The notes under the pieces are model-generated. The model did no database searches, had not been told where the DNA came from, and saw only the letters and a program-made list of their open reading frames with translations. A DNA stretch of 64,000 nucleotides from Aerococcus suis (GTDB lineage Bacteria > Bacillota > Bacilli > Lactobacillales > Aerococcaceae): positions 97,587-161,586 of the forward strand of contig NZ_FWXK01000003.1 in NCBI RefSeq assembly GCF_900176325.1, written 5' to 3'. A program made the translations under genes and the position numbers. Positions 56,572 to 64,000 of the stretch are shown one piece after another; the first letter of the stretch is position 1; the number at the start of each line of letters is the position of its first letter.

Positions 56572-57219
56572 TTGTACGAAGAGCAATATACGGTTATTCG
56601 AACAGAAATATTAGAGAAATATCATCAATTAGATATTACAAATGAATCGATGATGTTTTTAATTCATTTACTGGGTTTTATTCAATCGGGAAATAGTTTT
56701 CCTTCTATTAATGCCTTACAACGTCGAATGGGTTATACAGATGAAGAAATTTATGCTTGTATTGATCATTTGTTAGATCGTGGTGTTTTAGCAATCAAAT
56801 CACGTAAAAACGAAGATGGACAAGTTGAGGAGTATTATAGTCTTCACCCATTATATGTGAAATTAGAGCAGTTAGAAGAACAAAAGAGTCGAGAAGTCAC
56901 TCAAGCAAATCAAGATCAAGCTGTCCGTGACGTGTTTAATTTGATTGAAGATGAATTTGGACGACAACTTTCCCCCACTGAATACGAAATGGTTACGCAT
57001 TGGCTAACTAAAGATCGCTATCAACCGTCAATGATTAAAGATGCTGTTAGGGAAGCTGCCTTAAGTAATGCTTACAATTTCCGCTATATTGGACGTATTT
57101 TGTTAAATTGGCAACAACAAGGAAAACAAACATCTTTCCATCATAACGTCAATCAAGAAAAAGATAATCAACAACTGCCACCAGTATCACTAGGGCATTG
57201 GTTAGATGTCGATAATTAA
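56572..57219 (+). CDS. dnaD: DnaD-family replication initiation protein
   Basis: 215 residues: an N-terminal winged-helix domain (about 1-110) and a C-terminal DnaD/DnaB2 domain (about 125-200) with the YRYIGRILLNW-type motif (seen as FRYIGRILLNW). DnaD helps open oriC and restart forks in low-GC Gram-positives. TTG 56572 is the start, with GAAAGGGG about 8 bases upstream. Short distance to aspB indicates one transcript; nth, often next, is not seen here. Confidence 0.92.
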   Translation: MYEEQYTVIRTEILEKYHQLDITNESMMFLIHLLGFIQSGNSFPSINALQRRMGYTDEEIYACIDHLLDRGVLAIKSRKNEDGQVEEYYSLHPLYVKLEQLEEQKSREVTQANQDQAVRDVFNLIEDEFGRQLSPTEYEMVTHWLTKDRYQPSMIKDAVREAALSNAYNFRYIGRILLNWQQQGKQTSFHHNVNQEKDNQQLPPVSLGHWLDVDN

Positions 57220-57240
57220 TGGGATGAGAGGAGGAATGAA

Positions 57241-57852
57241 ATGCTTTCTAGAAAACGACAAGCTGAGTTAAAAGAAAAACATGACGCCTTACCTTATCCA
57301 AAAGCGAATGTTCAGCGTATCTCAGAGGATAAGTTAAAAATTAATGATCATCAGTTTGAACTAAAGGTAAACTATCATGATGGATTTGATAGTGATGCTC
57401 TTAGTGAACGTTATACAGAGCTATTTGACCAGTATGATTTTATTGTTGGGGATTGGAGTTTTGAACAATTACGTTTAAAAGGATTTTACTATGATGAAGC
57501 CCATACAGGCCAGAAAGATCAAGAAATCAAACATTTACCGGATTATATTTTAGAATATTGTAGCTTTGGTTGTGCCTATTTCGTCTTAGAGCATAAACGT
57601 TCAGAGGCGGAAATTAAAAATCGTGATAACCAAGTGACTCAAGAGTATCGAGATATTCAAAAAAGTTCACGTAAGAAACGACGTAAAAATAATAACCGTT
57701 CGCATCGTCGAAAAAATACAGCTAAAAAAGCGAAACCAAAACATGCTAAAATAAATAAAGAATTTACAATAATTGATAAAAAAGGTCGTGGAAAACAATC
57801 CAATAATCAACGGAAAAAAACGAAAAAACCAACGACTTTTGAAATAAGATAG
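57241..57852 (+). CDS. YutD family protein
   Basis: 203 residues. The N-terminal 125 residues match YutD/DUF1027 (VGDWSFEQLRLKGFY, LPDYILEYCSFGCAYFVL). The C-terminal 75 residues are almost only basic and polar (RKKRRKNNNRSHRRKN), longer than in Bacillus YutD and likely to bind nucleic acid (inference). Function unknown. GAGAGGAGG lies before ATG 57241. The HAD phosphatase gene follows after 2 bases. Confidence 0.85.
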   Translation: MLSRKRQAELKEKHDALPYPKANVQRISEDKLKINDHQFELKVNYHDGFDSDALSERYTELFDQYDFIVGDWSFEQLRLKGFYYDEAHTGQKDQEIKHLPDYILEYCSFGCAYFVLEHKRSEAEIKNRDNQVTQEYRDIQKSSRKKRRKNNNRSHRRKNTAKKAKPKHAKINKEFTIIDKKGRGKQSNNQRKKTKKPTTFEIR

Positions 57853-57854
57853 AG

Positions 57855-58649
57855 GTGGTCCTTATTACTGCATTATTAATTGATTTAGATGGTACAATGT
57901 ATCATGGCAAGTCTCCAATCCCAGGAGCTAAAGCATTTATAAATTTTCTTGAAGAACATAAAATTCCTTTTTTATTTGTGACGAATAACGCTACACGATC
58001 TCATGCGGAAGCACAACATTTCTTAGCTAAATATCATGATATTGTTGTGGATGACAATCATTTTTATTCTAGCGCTGATGCATTAATTAGTCGTTTACAG
58101 GTTAGTGATAGTCAAGAATCAGCATTTGTTATTGGTAAATCAGCTTTAAAACACTCAATTGAAGAACTAGGCTATCGTTTAGAAAATACTAATGAACAAG
58201 CCGTTGATGTGGTGATTGTAAGTTTAGATCAGGAAGTGTCGTATCAGGAGTTAAGTTTTGCATGTTTAGCGATTCAAAACGGAGGAAGTTTTTATTTAAC
58301 TAATCCAGATATTCAATTTCCAAGTGAGAATGGCTTTGTTCCTGGAGCAGGAGCTATCGCACAAGTTATCGCTGATGTCACAGAACAATCACCTATTGTT
58401 TGTGGAAAGCCTGAACCAACCATTATCGAAGGTGCCATTGATAAATTAGGTGTTCCTTCCAGTGATGTTATTGTTTTAGGAGATAATTTACTAACTGACA
58501 TTCAAGCGGGATTAAATGCGGATGTTTATTCAGTTCTTATTGAGACTGGAGTTCATCACCAATCTGATATTGAAATGTTAGGTGTAACGCCGGATGCCAT
58601 TGTAAAAAATCATCAAGAATTTATTGAACGCTTTCTGATTGAGGAATAG
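57855..58649 (+). CDS. HAD hydrolase, NagD/YutF type
   Basis: HAD phosphatase of subclass IIA, 264 residues: motif I LIDLDGTMYHG with nucleophile Asp, motif II VTNNATRS, motif III lysine in CGKPEP, motif IV GDNLLTDIQAG. Substrate unknown; relatives act on nucleotide or sugar phosphates. GTG 57855 is reported, but it lies inside GAGGTGG (57852-57858) and has no site of its own. ATT 57864 is 5 bases after that site and would give the usual family length (see findings). Follows yutD as in Bacillus and enterococci. Confidence 0.9.
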   Translation: MVLITALLIDLDGTMYHGKSPIPGAKAFINFLEEHKIPFLFVTNNATRSHAEAQHFLAKYHDIVVDDNHFYSSADALISRLQVSDSQESAFVIGKSALKHSIEELGYRLENTNEQAVDVVIVSLDQEVSYQELSFACLAIQNGGSFYLTNPDIQFPSENGFVPGAGAIAQVIADVTEQSPIVCGKPEPTIIEGAIDKLGVPSSDVIVLGDNLLTDIQAGLNADVYSVLIETGVHHQSDIEMLGVTPDAIVKNHQEFIERFLIEE

Positions 58650-58651
58650 TA

Positions 58652-59299
58652 ATGGAGAAGCAATCACGGTGGCATTTCATTGGAACCATTAGTTGTCTTG
58701 CGAGTCTGATTACAGGGAGTATATTGGTAACGACCTGGAATATTAGTTTATTTAAGCTGAATTTACAGTGGTTTAATTTACAACAAAAAGTGCCATTTTC
58801 CATTCCCGAGATATTATCTGATTATAAGCATTTGTTACGGTATGTAACGTTTCCTTGGATAAAAGATTTGAATTTTCAATATTTTCCGATGAGTAGTTCA
58901 GGCGAGTTTCATTTTGAAGAAGTGAAACAATTATTTTTATTGAATAATAGCTTATTAATTATTTCAATCCTGTTAGCGATTGGATATATGACTTATTTAT
59001 CGCGAAGTCGTCAACTTTGGGTTTTGGGAATCACTTTCAAATGGTTACGCTGGGTGCCAATCATGGTAGTATTTTTATTGTTTATTGATTTTGAATCGAT
59101 ATTTACACTGTTCCATGAGGTGTTTTTCAATAATGACGCTTGGTTATTTTATCCTAGTACGGATCCTATTATCCTCGTTTTGAATGATACTTTTTTCCTC
59201 GCCTGTTTTGTTCATGGTTTCTTAATCGTACAAATCGGCATTATTGTTTTACAATTGATTGGAAAAAGAGATTTAAAAATAAAAAAGGCTGGACAATAA
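58652..59299 (+). CDS. TIGR01906/DUF1461 family membrane protein
   Basis: 215 residues with about five membrane segments (near 10-32, 100-122, 132-150, 180-205) and an extracellular loop after the first. It fits the TIGR01906 family that accompanies yutD and yutF in Lactobacillales. No function is known and no motif suggests one. It starts 2 bases after the HAD gene, so it is in the same operon. Its stop lies inside the terminator stem. Confidence 0.82.
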   Translation: MEKQSRWHFIGTISCLASLITGSILVTTWNISLFKLNLQWFNLQQKVPFSIPEILSDYKHLLRYVTFPWIKDLNFQYFPMSSSGEFHFEEVKQLFLLNNSLLIISILLAIGYMTYLSRSRQLWVLGITFKWLRWVPIMVVFLLFIDFESIFTLFHEVFFNNDAWLFYPSTDPIILVLNDTFFLACFVHGFLIVQIGIIVLQLIGKRDLKIKKAGQ

Positions 59300-59317
59300 A
59301 CGATTGTCCGGCCTTTT
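59283..59317. terminator. Bidirectional terminator between the membrane protein and FNR genes
   Basis: AAAAGGCTGGACAAT, loop AAACG, ATTGTCCGGCCTTTTT, one wobble pair. It ends the plus-strand yutD operon and the convergent minus-strand reductase transcript. Confidence 0.93.
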
Positions 59318-60303
59318 TAAAACATATGGGAGCTATGAATAGGTTTTATATGTTCTTTTGGATTCAAATATTGTTTAATACTGTTAATGGCTATTGGTGC
59401 TTCGCCAAAACCTGTAGCAATCAATTCCGCTTTGCCAGGATACGTTGCAATATCTCCAATTGCATATATTCCTGCAATATTAGTTTCCATTTTTGAAGTG
59501 ACATTAATTTTACTGTGGTCATAATCAATTGGCCATTTTTTTAATTCGCCTAAGGAAGAAACAAAGCCATATGCCATACATAAGTGATCAATAGGTAATA
59601 ATTGATATTCTTTAGTCTTCGTATGCATAATTTCCAGATGTGTTATAGTATCCGCTTTTCCATTTACCCCTTTCGGAATATAAGGCGTTATCCATTCAAT
59701 ATTTTCCTTACATTTCGCTTGGGCAACAGAGTATTCATGAGCACGAAAACGACTGCGTCTATGAATCAAATAGATTTGTTTGGCATAGGGTGCTAAACCC
59801 AGAGCAGTATCTAAGGCACTATCACCGCCACCGCAAACCGCGACCGTTTTATTTTTTAGCTGACTAGGGTTGGGGAAGTAGTAACTAATATTATTTTGAT
59901 AGATATCATCGTTTTCTAGTTTGATTTTTCGGGGATGGAAAGACCCATTTCCCGTGGCAATGATAATCGTTTTTGCGTAATAAATATTTTTATTAGTCGT
60001 CACCTTAAATACATGATTATGCTGTTCGTATGTTAAAACTTCCTCATTTAGTTGGAAGGTCGTCGTATCTTTGAAACGTTGGAGTTGTTGGGTTAATTGT
60101 TTAGTTAATTGGTCCCCCGTTATCGCCGGATAGCCACCAATATCATATATATCTTTTTTAGGATACAAAACTTTAGGTTGGCCACCTAAATCAGGTAAAC
60201 TATCAATAATTCGCGTGGTTAATTCACGCATACCAGCATAAAACCCAGCAAATAAACCTGCTGGGCCAGCACCAATAATTAATATATCTGTCGTATCTGT
60301 CAT
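59317..60303 (-). CDS. Ferredoxin/flavodoxin-NADP reductase, thioredoxin-reductase-like (YumC type)
   Basis: FAD/NADP flavoprotein, 328 residues. FAD site IIGAGPAGLFAGFYAG, NADP site CGGGDSALDTAL, second FAD motif GIYAIGDIATYPGKAEL. The CxxC redox pair of thioredoxin reductase is absent, which assigns it to the FNR (YumC/TrxB2) group. It moves electrons between NADPH and ferredoxin or flavodoxin. AAGGAGCAATT is upstream of the ATG, and the YuiD-like gene precedes it after 14 bases, so they probably form one minus-strand operon. Confidence 0.93.
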   Translation of the reverse strand: MTDTTDILIIGAGPAGLFAGFYAGMRELTTRIIDSLPDLGGQPKVLYPKKDIYDIGGYPAITGDQLTKQLTQQLQRFKDTTTFQLNEEVLTYEQHNHVFKVTTNKNIYYAKTIIIATGNGSFHPRKIKLENDDIYQNNISYYFPNPSQLKNKTVAVCGGGDSALDTALGLAPYAKQIYLIHRRSRFRAHEYSVAQAKCKENIEWITPYIPKGVNGKADTITHLEIMHTKTKEYQLLPIDHLCMAYGFVSSLGELKKWPIDYDHSKINVTSKMETNIAGIYAIGDIATYPGKAELIATGFGEAPIAINSIKQYLNPKEHIKPIHSSHMF

Positions 60304-60317
60304 AATTGCTCCTTCTT

Positions 60318-60827
60318 TTACATCGGCAAATGAAGCAGGGTAAAAATGCCCCGGAAGATAAAAGCGATGATGATTCCTGAAAACATTCCACCAATTACTT
60401 CTGATGGTTTATGACCTAAGTAATCGTTAATGACCATGCGATCCTCGTCCATCTTATTTAACTGTTCTAATAGCTCAGTATCTCCTGTTATTTTTGCTTT
60501 AGCCTTTAGTTGTTTCGTTAGAAAATGCAGAAGAACACCTTGTTCTCCACTTTGTCTACGAACTCCCATTGCATCAAACATAATGATGACACCAAAAGTA
60601 ACAGCTATTCCAACTAATGGTGAACGAAAACCATACTGAAAAATTAAAGTGGTAATTAGTGACGTTACCGCCGCAGAATGTGAGCTTGGCATGCCACCTG
60701 TCGCATGAATAATAGAAAGTTTCGTATCAGACTTTTTAAAGATTAAGGCAATCGGATATTTAATTAACTGAGTGATGATTATTGCAGCAAATGAAGTAAT
60801 CAATGGAAAATTAATAAGTTGATTCAT
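60318..60827 (-). CDS. YuiD-like (DUF212, divergent PAP2) membrane protein
   Basis: 169 residues with about five membrane segments. GGMPSSHSAAVTSL is the DUF212 form of a PAP2 phosphatase motif, and GVRRQSGEQ and LGHKPSEVIGG are conserved blocks. Likely a lipid-linked or acid phosphatase-like protein, activity unproven. ATG (60825-60827) follows GGAGGCAGAA; the TTG 12 bases earlier overlaps that site. Confidence 0.88.
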   Translation of the reverse strand: MNQLINFPLITSFAAIIITQLIKYPIALIFKKSDTKLSIIHATGGMPSSHSAAVTSLITTLIFQYGFRSPLVGIAVTFGVIIMFDAMGVRRQSGEQGVLLHFLTKQLKAKAKITGDTELLEQLNKMDEDRMVINDYLGHKPSEVIGGMFSGIIIAFIFRGIFTLLHLPM

Positions 60828-61006
60828 TTCTGCCTCCAATAATAATTTACGTTAATCATATCATGAAAAGACAGTCACTAAAAATATTATTTTGCAAAGT
60901 CTAAAATTCATTAGGATGATTATAAATAAAATGCTTGAACATTTACGAACCAATAAGTCATGTCAAGTAGAGATTGATAAAAAATACTGCTAAATAAACG
61001 ATATTT

Positions 61007-61015
61007 TGATACAAT
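61007..61015 (+). promoter_or_regulatory. Extended -10 element before ppiB
   Basis: TGATACAAT, 22 bases before the ppiB start, in the 210-base divergent gap 60828-61037. A poor -35 region; nothing else was recognised in the gap. Confidence 0.55.
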
Positions 61016-61037
61016 AAAGGAAAAAGGAGGGATGAGA

Positions 61038-61649
61038 ATGACATTTCCACAGCTTGATTTGAGCGATAACAAATTGATTGCTCATATTCAAACGAATAAA
61101 GGTGAAATTAGTATAGCTCTATTTCCTGATAAGGCACCAAAAACCGTTGAAAATTTTATGGGTTTAGCCAAAGCAGGGAAATATGACGGTGTTATCTTTC
61201 ACCGCGTCATTAAAGATTTTATGATACAAGGTGGAGATCCAACTGGAACAGGTTATGGCGGAGAAAGTTTCTTTGGTCATCCGTTTGCAGATGAATTTTC
61301 TACAGACTTATTCAATTTTAATGGTGCTCTATCGATGGCAAACTCAGGACCAAATTCAAATGGATCACAATTTTTTATTGTGACTGCTAAAGATGTCCCT
61401 GATATGTTGATTGAACAGATGCAAATGTTGCAATGGCCAGAAGAGGTGATTGCTACATATCGAGATAACGGGGGCGCTCCTTGGTTAGATCAAAAACATA
61501 CCGTGTTTGGCCAAGTCATTGATGGTATGGAAACCGTTTATGCTATTGAAGAAGTTTCGACAGATGATAATGATAAACCGATAGACGATATTGTGATTGA
61601 AAATATTCATTTTTCCGATGACACGAAAGATGTGAATTCAGTTGAATAA
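61038..61649 (+). CDS. ppiB: Peptidyl-prolyl cis-trans isomerase, cyclophilin type
   Basis: 203 residues, cytoplasmic (no signal peptide). Catalytic motifs: FHRVIKDFMIQGGDPTGTG, MANSGPNSNGSQFFI and HTVFGQVIDGM. An extra loop (about 125-150, MLIEQMQMLQWPEEV) is typical of Lactobacillales cyclophilins. ATG 61038 lies 7 bases after AAAGGAGGG; ATG 61032 is too close to it. Overlaps the S1-domain gene by 8 bases. Confidence 0.95.
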   Translation: MTFPQLDLSDNKLIAHIQTNKGEISIALFPDKAPKTVENFMGLAKAGKYDGVIFHRVIKDFMIQGGDPTGTGYGGESFFGHPFADEFSTDLFNFNGALSMANSGPNSNGSQFFIVTAKDVPDMLIEQMQMLQWPEEVIATYRDNGGAPWLDQKHTVFGQVIDGMETVYAIEEVSTDDNDKPIDDIVIENIHFSDDTKDVNSVE

Positions 61650-62031
61650 AGGTAAAAGTTACAATATTGGAGATATCGTAGAAGGAAAGGTAACAGGAAT
61701 CCAACCGTATGGTGTATTCGTACAGCTTGCAGATAATCAACAGGGATTAATCCATATTTCTGAAGTTAATCACCACTACGTTTCGGATATTAATGACTAT
61801 TTTTCAATTGGTGATGAGATTCAAGTTCAAGTCATCGATCATGATGAGTATACTAGAAAACTTAGTCTGTCTGTACGCTCATTAAAACCTTTGCACGTTC
61901 CAAATCATCCTAAACGTTTAGGGCGACCGCCTAAGCGGAAAACACCCGATATTGGTTTTCAATCGATAGCCGATGAAATGCCAGGGTGGATAAATGAAGG
62001 GTTAAAAAATTGTAAAAAATATCAAGGATAG
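61642..62031 (+). CDS. Small S1-domain RNA-binding protein (YugI/GSP13-like)
   Basis: 129 residues: one S1 fold (about 6-78; [20 protein letters not shown] and [12 protein letters not shown]), then a basic tail (LGRPPKRKT). Resembles the Bacillus general stress protein YugI and its relatives, which associate with ribosomes. TTG 61642 overlaps the ppiB stop and has only a weak ribosome binding site, so translation probably depends on coupling. pgi follows after 10 bases. Confidence 0.85.
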   Translation: MNKGKSYNIGDIVEGKVTGIQPYGVFVQLADNQQGLIHISEVNHHYVSDINDYFSIGDEIQVQVIDHDEYTRKLSLSVRSLKPLHVPNHPKRLGRPPKRKTPDIGFQSIADEMPGWINEGLKNCKKYQG

Positions 62032-62041
62032 AGGAGAAATT

Positions 62042-63388
62042 ATGACACATTTAACATTTGATTATTCTAAAGTAGATCCATATGTAAAACCACATGAACG
62101 TGACGCTATGCAACCATTCGTATCAGCAGCTCATAAAATGCTACATGAAGGTACAGGGCTAGGCCATGATTTTACTGGTTGGGTTCAATTACCAAAAGAT
62201 TACGATAAAGAAGAATATGGTCGTATTAAAGAAGCGGCTAAACAAATTCAATCTGATTCTGAAGTATTATTAGTATTGGGAATTGGTGGTTCTTATTTAG
62301 GAGCTAAATCAGCGATTGATTTCTTATCTCATACTTTTGCTGATTTACAATCAAAAGAAGAGAGACAAACACCACAAATTCTTTTTGCTGGTAATTCTCT
62401 AAGTTCAACTTATATTGCTGATTTAATTGAAGTTATTGGAGACCGTGATTTTTCAATTAATGTCATCAGTAAATCAGGAACAACAACTGAAACTGCAGTT
62501 GCTTTCCGTATCTTCAAAAAACTGTTGATTGATAAATATGGTGAAGAAGAAGCAGCAAAACGTATTTATGCAACAACAGATAAAGAACGTGGCGCATTAA
62601 AATCTGAAGCTGATGAAAAAGGATATGAAACATTTGTAATTCCAGATGCTGTTGGCGGTCGTTTTACTGTTTTAACAGCTGTTGGGTTATTACCTATTGC
62701 TGTAAGTGGGGCTAATATTGATGATTTAATGCAAGGAGCAGCTGATGCACTTGCTGATTTAAGCGACGACAAGATTGAAAATAATATTGCCTATCAATAT
62801 GCAGTTATGCGGAATATTTTATATCGCAAAGGTAAAGTGACAGAGTTATTAATTAATTATGAACCAAAAATGCGGTATTTCTCTGAATGGTGGAAACAAT
62901 TGTTTGGAGAATCAGAAGGTAAAGATAATAAAGGTATTTATCCATCAAGCGCTAACTTTACAACTGATTTACATTCATTAGGTCAATATATTCAAGAAGG
63001 ACAACGGAATATTTTCGAAACTGTTATTAAAGTAGCATCTCCAGAAAAAAATGTTAACATTCCTGAGTTTGAATCTGATTTAGATGGATTAGGCTACTTA
63101 GAAGGTAAAGATGTAGATTACGTTAATTCAAAAGCATTTGAAGGAACAGTATTAGCTCATACAGATGGCCATGTTCCTAATTTATTGATTACTATACCAA
63201 AAATGGATGCTTATTCATTAGGATATTTAATTTATTTCTTTGAATTAGCTGTCGGTATTTCAGGCTACCTAAATGGTGTTAATCCATTTGATCAACCAGG
63301 CGTTGAAGCTTATAAGAAAAATATGTTTGCACTTCTTGGAAAACCAGGATTTGAAGACTTAGCGAAAGAGTTAAATGAACGTTTGTAA
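62042..63388 (+). CDS. pgi: Glucose-6-phosphate isomerase
   Basis: Interconverts glucose 6-phosphate and fructose 6-phosphate. 448 residues of the Gram-positive Pgi type, with [29 protein letters not shown], the catalytic segment [17 protein letters not shown], and the histidine region [21 protein letters not shown] precedes ATG 62042. Ends at a strong terminator before the rRNA operon. Confidence 0.97.
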   Translation: MTHLTFDYSKVDPYVKPHERDAMQPFVSAAHKMLHEGTGLGHDFTGWVQLPKDYDKEEYGRIKEAAKQIQSDSEVLLVLGIGGSYLGAKSAIDFLSHTFADLQSKEERQTPQILFAGNSLSSTYIADLIEVIGDRDFSINVISKSGTTTETAVAFRIFKKLLIDKYGEEEAAKRIYATTDKERGALKSEADEKGYETFVIPDAVGGRFTVLTAVGLLPIAVSGANIDDLMQGAADALADLSDDKIENNIAYQYAVMRNILYRKGKVTELLINYEPKMRYFSEWWKQLFGESEGKDNKGIYPSSANFTTDLHSLGQYIQEGQRNIFETVIKVASPEKNVNIPEFESDLDGLGYLEGKDVDYVNSKAFEGTVLAHTDGHVPNLLITIPKMDAYSLGYLIYFFELAVGISGYLNGVNPFDQPGVEAYKKNMFALLGKPGFEDLAKELNERL

Positions 63389-63485
63389 TATCAAGTGGTA
63401 TTAGTTAGAATTAGTAAATTAACTTAAATTAAATAAAAAAGTCTTAACAAACTATTTACAAAGTAAATAAACCATGATAATATAT

Positions 63486-63523
63486 ATCTCAGTCGTTAAG
63501 AAATGCGACTGAGATTATTTTTT
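63486..63523 (+). terminator. Terminator of pgi
   Basis: ATCTCAGTCG (63486-63495), 10-base loop, CGACTGAGAT (63506-63515), then TATTTTTT. Perfect stem. Confidence 0.93.
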
Positions 63524-63526
63524 ATC

Positions 63527-63565
63527 TCAACAACTTTTCAAAAATAAATTTCAAAAAGTTGTTGA
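63527..63565. repeat. 12-base inverted repeat overlapping the rRNA P1 -35
   Basis: TCAACAACTTTT (63527-63538) and AAAAGTTGTTGA (63554-63565) are perfect arms around a 15-base AT-rich spacer. The right arm contains the first four bases of the P1 -35 hexamer. Confidence 0.75.
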
Positions 63566-63591
63566 CATGTTACAGGTTAACATGATATATT
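63562..63591 (+). promoter_or_regulatory. rRNA operon promoter P1
   Basis: TTGACA (63562-63567), 18-base spacer, TATATT (63586-63591). The AT-rich bases upstream could act as an UP element. Just after the expected start, GTCGC and GCGAC (63598-63616) form a small hairpin. Confidence 0.8.
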
Positions 63592-63658
63592 ATTTAAGTC
63601 GCTTCGATGAGGCGACAACAACAAAACAAGTTGTTAAAAAAATAATTTTAAAAAAGTA

Positions 63659-63687
63659 TTGACAATCACTCCTGATTACGATACACT
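63659..63687 (+). promoter_or_regulatory. rRNA operon promoter P2
   Basis: TTGACA (63659-63664), 17-base spacer, TACACT (63682-63687). The leader that follows includes TTTGAAAACTGAACAAAG (63722-63739), a sequence common in Firmicutes rRNA leaders near the boxA-like and processing region. Confidence 0.85.
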
Positions 63688-63859
63688 ATAAAAGTTGCAT
63701 CAAACAGCAACGATATAGACCTTTGAAAACTGAACAAAGAAGACGAACCAATTTGTGTAGGAAATCGATAACAATCGATAAACCAAACAATTCAAAGTAG
63801 TGAGAACTACTATAAATAAGTCAGCAATAAAATGAGCTAGCAAACAGCTCGTGAAAAAC

Positions 63860-64000
63860 TTTCATGAGAGTTTGATCCTGGCTCAGGACGAACGCTGGCG
63901 GCGTGCCTAATACATGCAAGTCGAGCGAACCGACGAGGTGCTTGCACCTTTGACGTTAGCGGCGAACGGGTGAGTAACACGTAAGGAATCTACCTATAAG
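63860..64000 (+). rRNA. rrs: 16S ribosomal RNA, 5' end
   Basis: The universal 5' region GAGAGTTTGATCCTGGCTCA starts at 63866 and is followed by GACGAACGCTGGCGGCGTGC, the V1 loop, and GGCGAACGGGTGAGTAACAC. Only the first 141 or so bases are in the window. The exact mature 5' end (about 63860) is estimated from other Firmicutes. Confidence 0.98.

Overview
The window is chromosomal DNA of a low-GC Gram-positive bacterium of the order Lactobacillales. The evidence is AT-rich coding sequence, AGGAGG-type ribosome binding sites, TTGACA/TATAAT promoters often with an extended -10, and a gene order typical of enterococci and relatives: gnd-covRS, acyP-yidC, ftsK-pgsA-cinA-recA-rny-mutSL-ruvAB-queA-dnaE, pfkA-pyk, ribT-scpAB-rluB-ribU, recQ-cmk-rpsA-der-hup-TPR-cca-dinG, yutD. 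The window ends 141 bases into a 16S rRNA gene. Genus cannot be fixed from what is visible.

Layout. 1-7.7 kb: tRNA sulfur transfer (cysteine desulfurase end, thiI), peroxide defence (tpx), pentose phosphate (gnd) with a CovRS-like two-component system, then yidC and acyP on the minus strand. 7.8-26 kb: a long plus-strand block for chromosome segregation, phospholipid synthesis, recombination and repair, RNA turnover and replication, with a LexA box at recA and a strong promoter at rny. 27-30 kb: the glycolytic pair pfkA-pyk behind a cre-like palindrome. 30-42.8 kb: cvfB, a ClC transporter, SMC accessory proteins, an FMN riboswitch before ribU, recQ, a LysM protein, cmk, rpsA, der and hup.

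42.9-49.3 kb is a degraded mosaic insertion between hup and the TPR gene. It holds a frameshifted tyrosine integrase, a phage-type membrane protein broken at an A8 run, an IS3-family fragment, a visibly GC-rich block (a truncated gene and an intact quinone oxidoreductase), the end of a tail tape-measure gene with an in-frame TGA, and a truncated Dit gene. Near-identical AAAAGTAGCA repeats lie at both edges. Several breaks suggest either strong decay or assembly error.

49.6-63.4 kb returns to core genes: TPR protein, cca, dinG, aspB, dnaD, yutD, a NagD-type phosphatase, a ferredoxin-NADP reductase, a YuiD-like protein, ppiB, an S1 protein and pgi. Tandem rRNA promoters then lead into 16S rRNA.

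The most notable points are that cmk has no ATG, GTG or TTG start and probably begins at ATT; that the hup-TPR insertion is a composite of several DNA sources; and that palindromes overlap core promoter elements at rny and at rRNA P1. I found no CRISPR array, defence island or clearly new multi-gene system.
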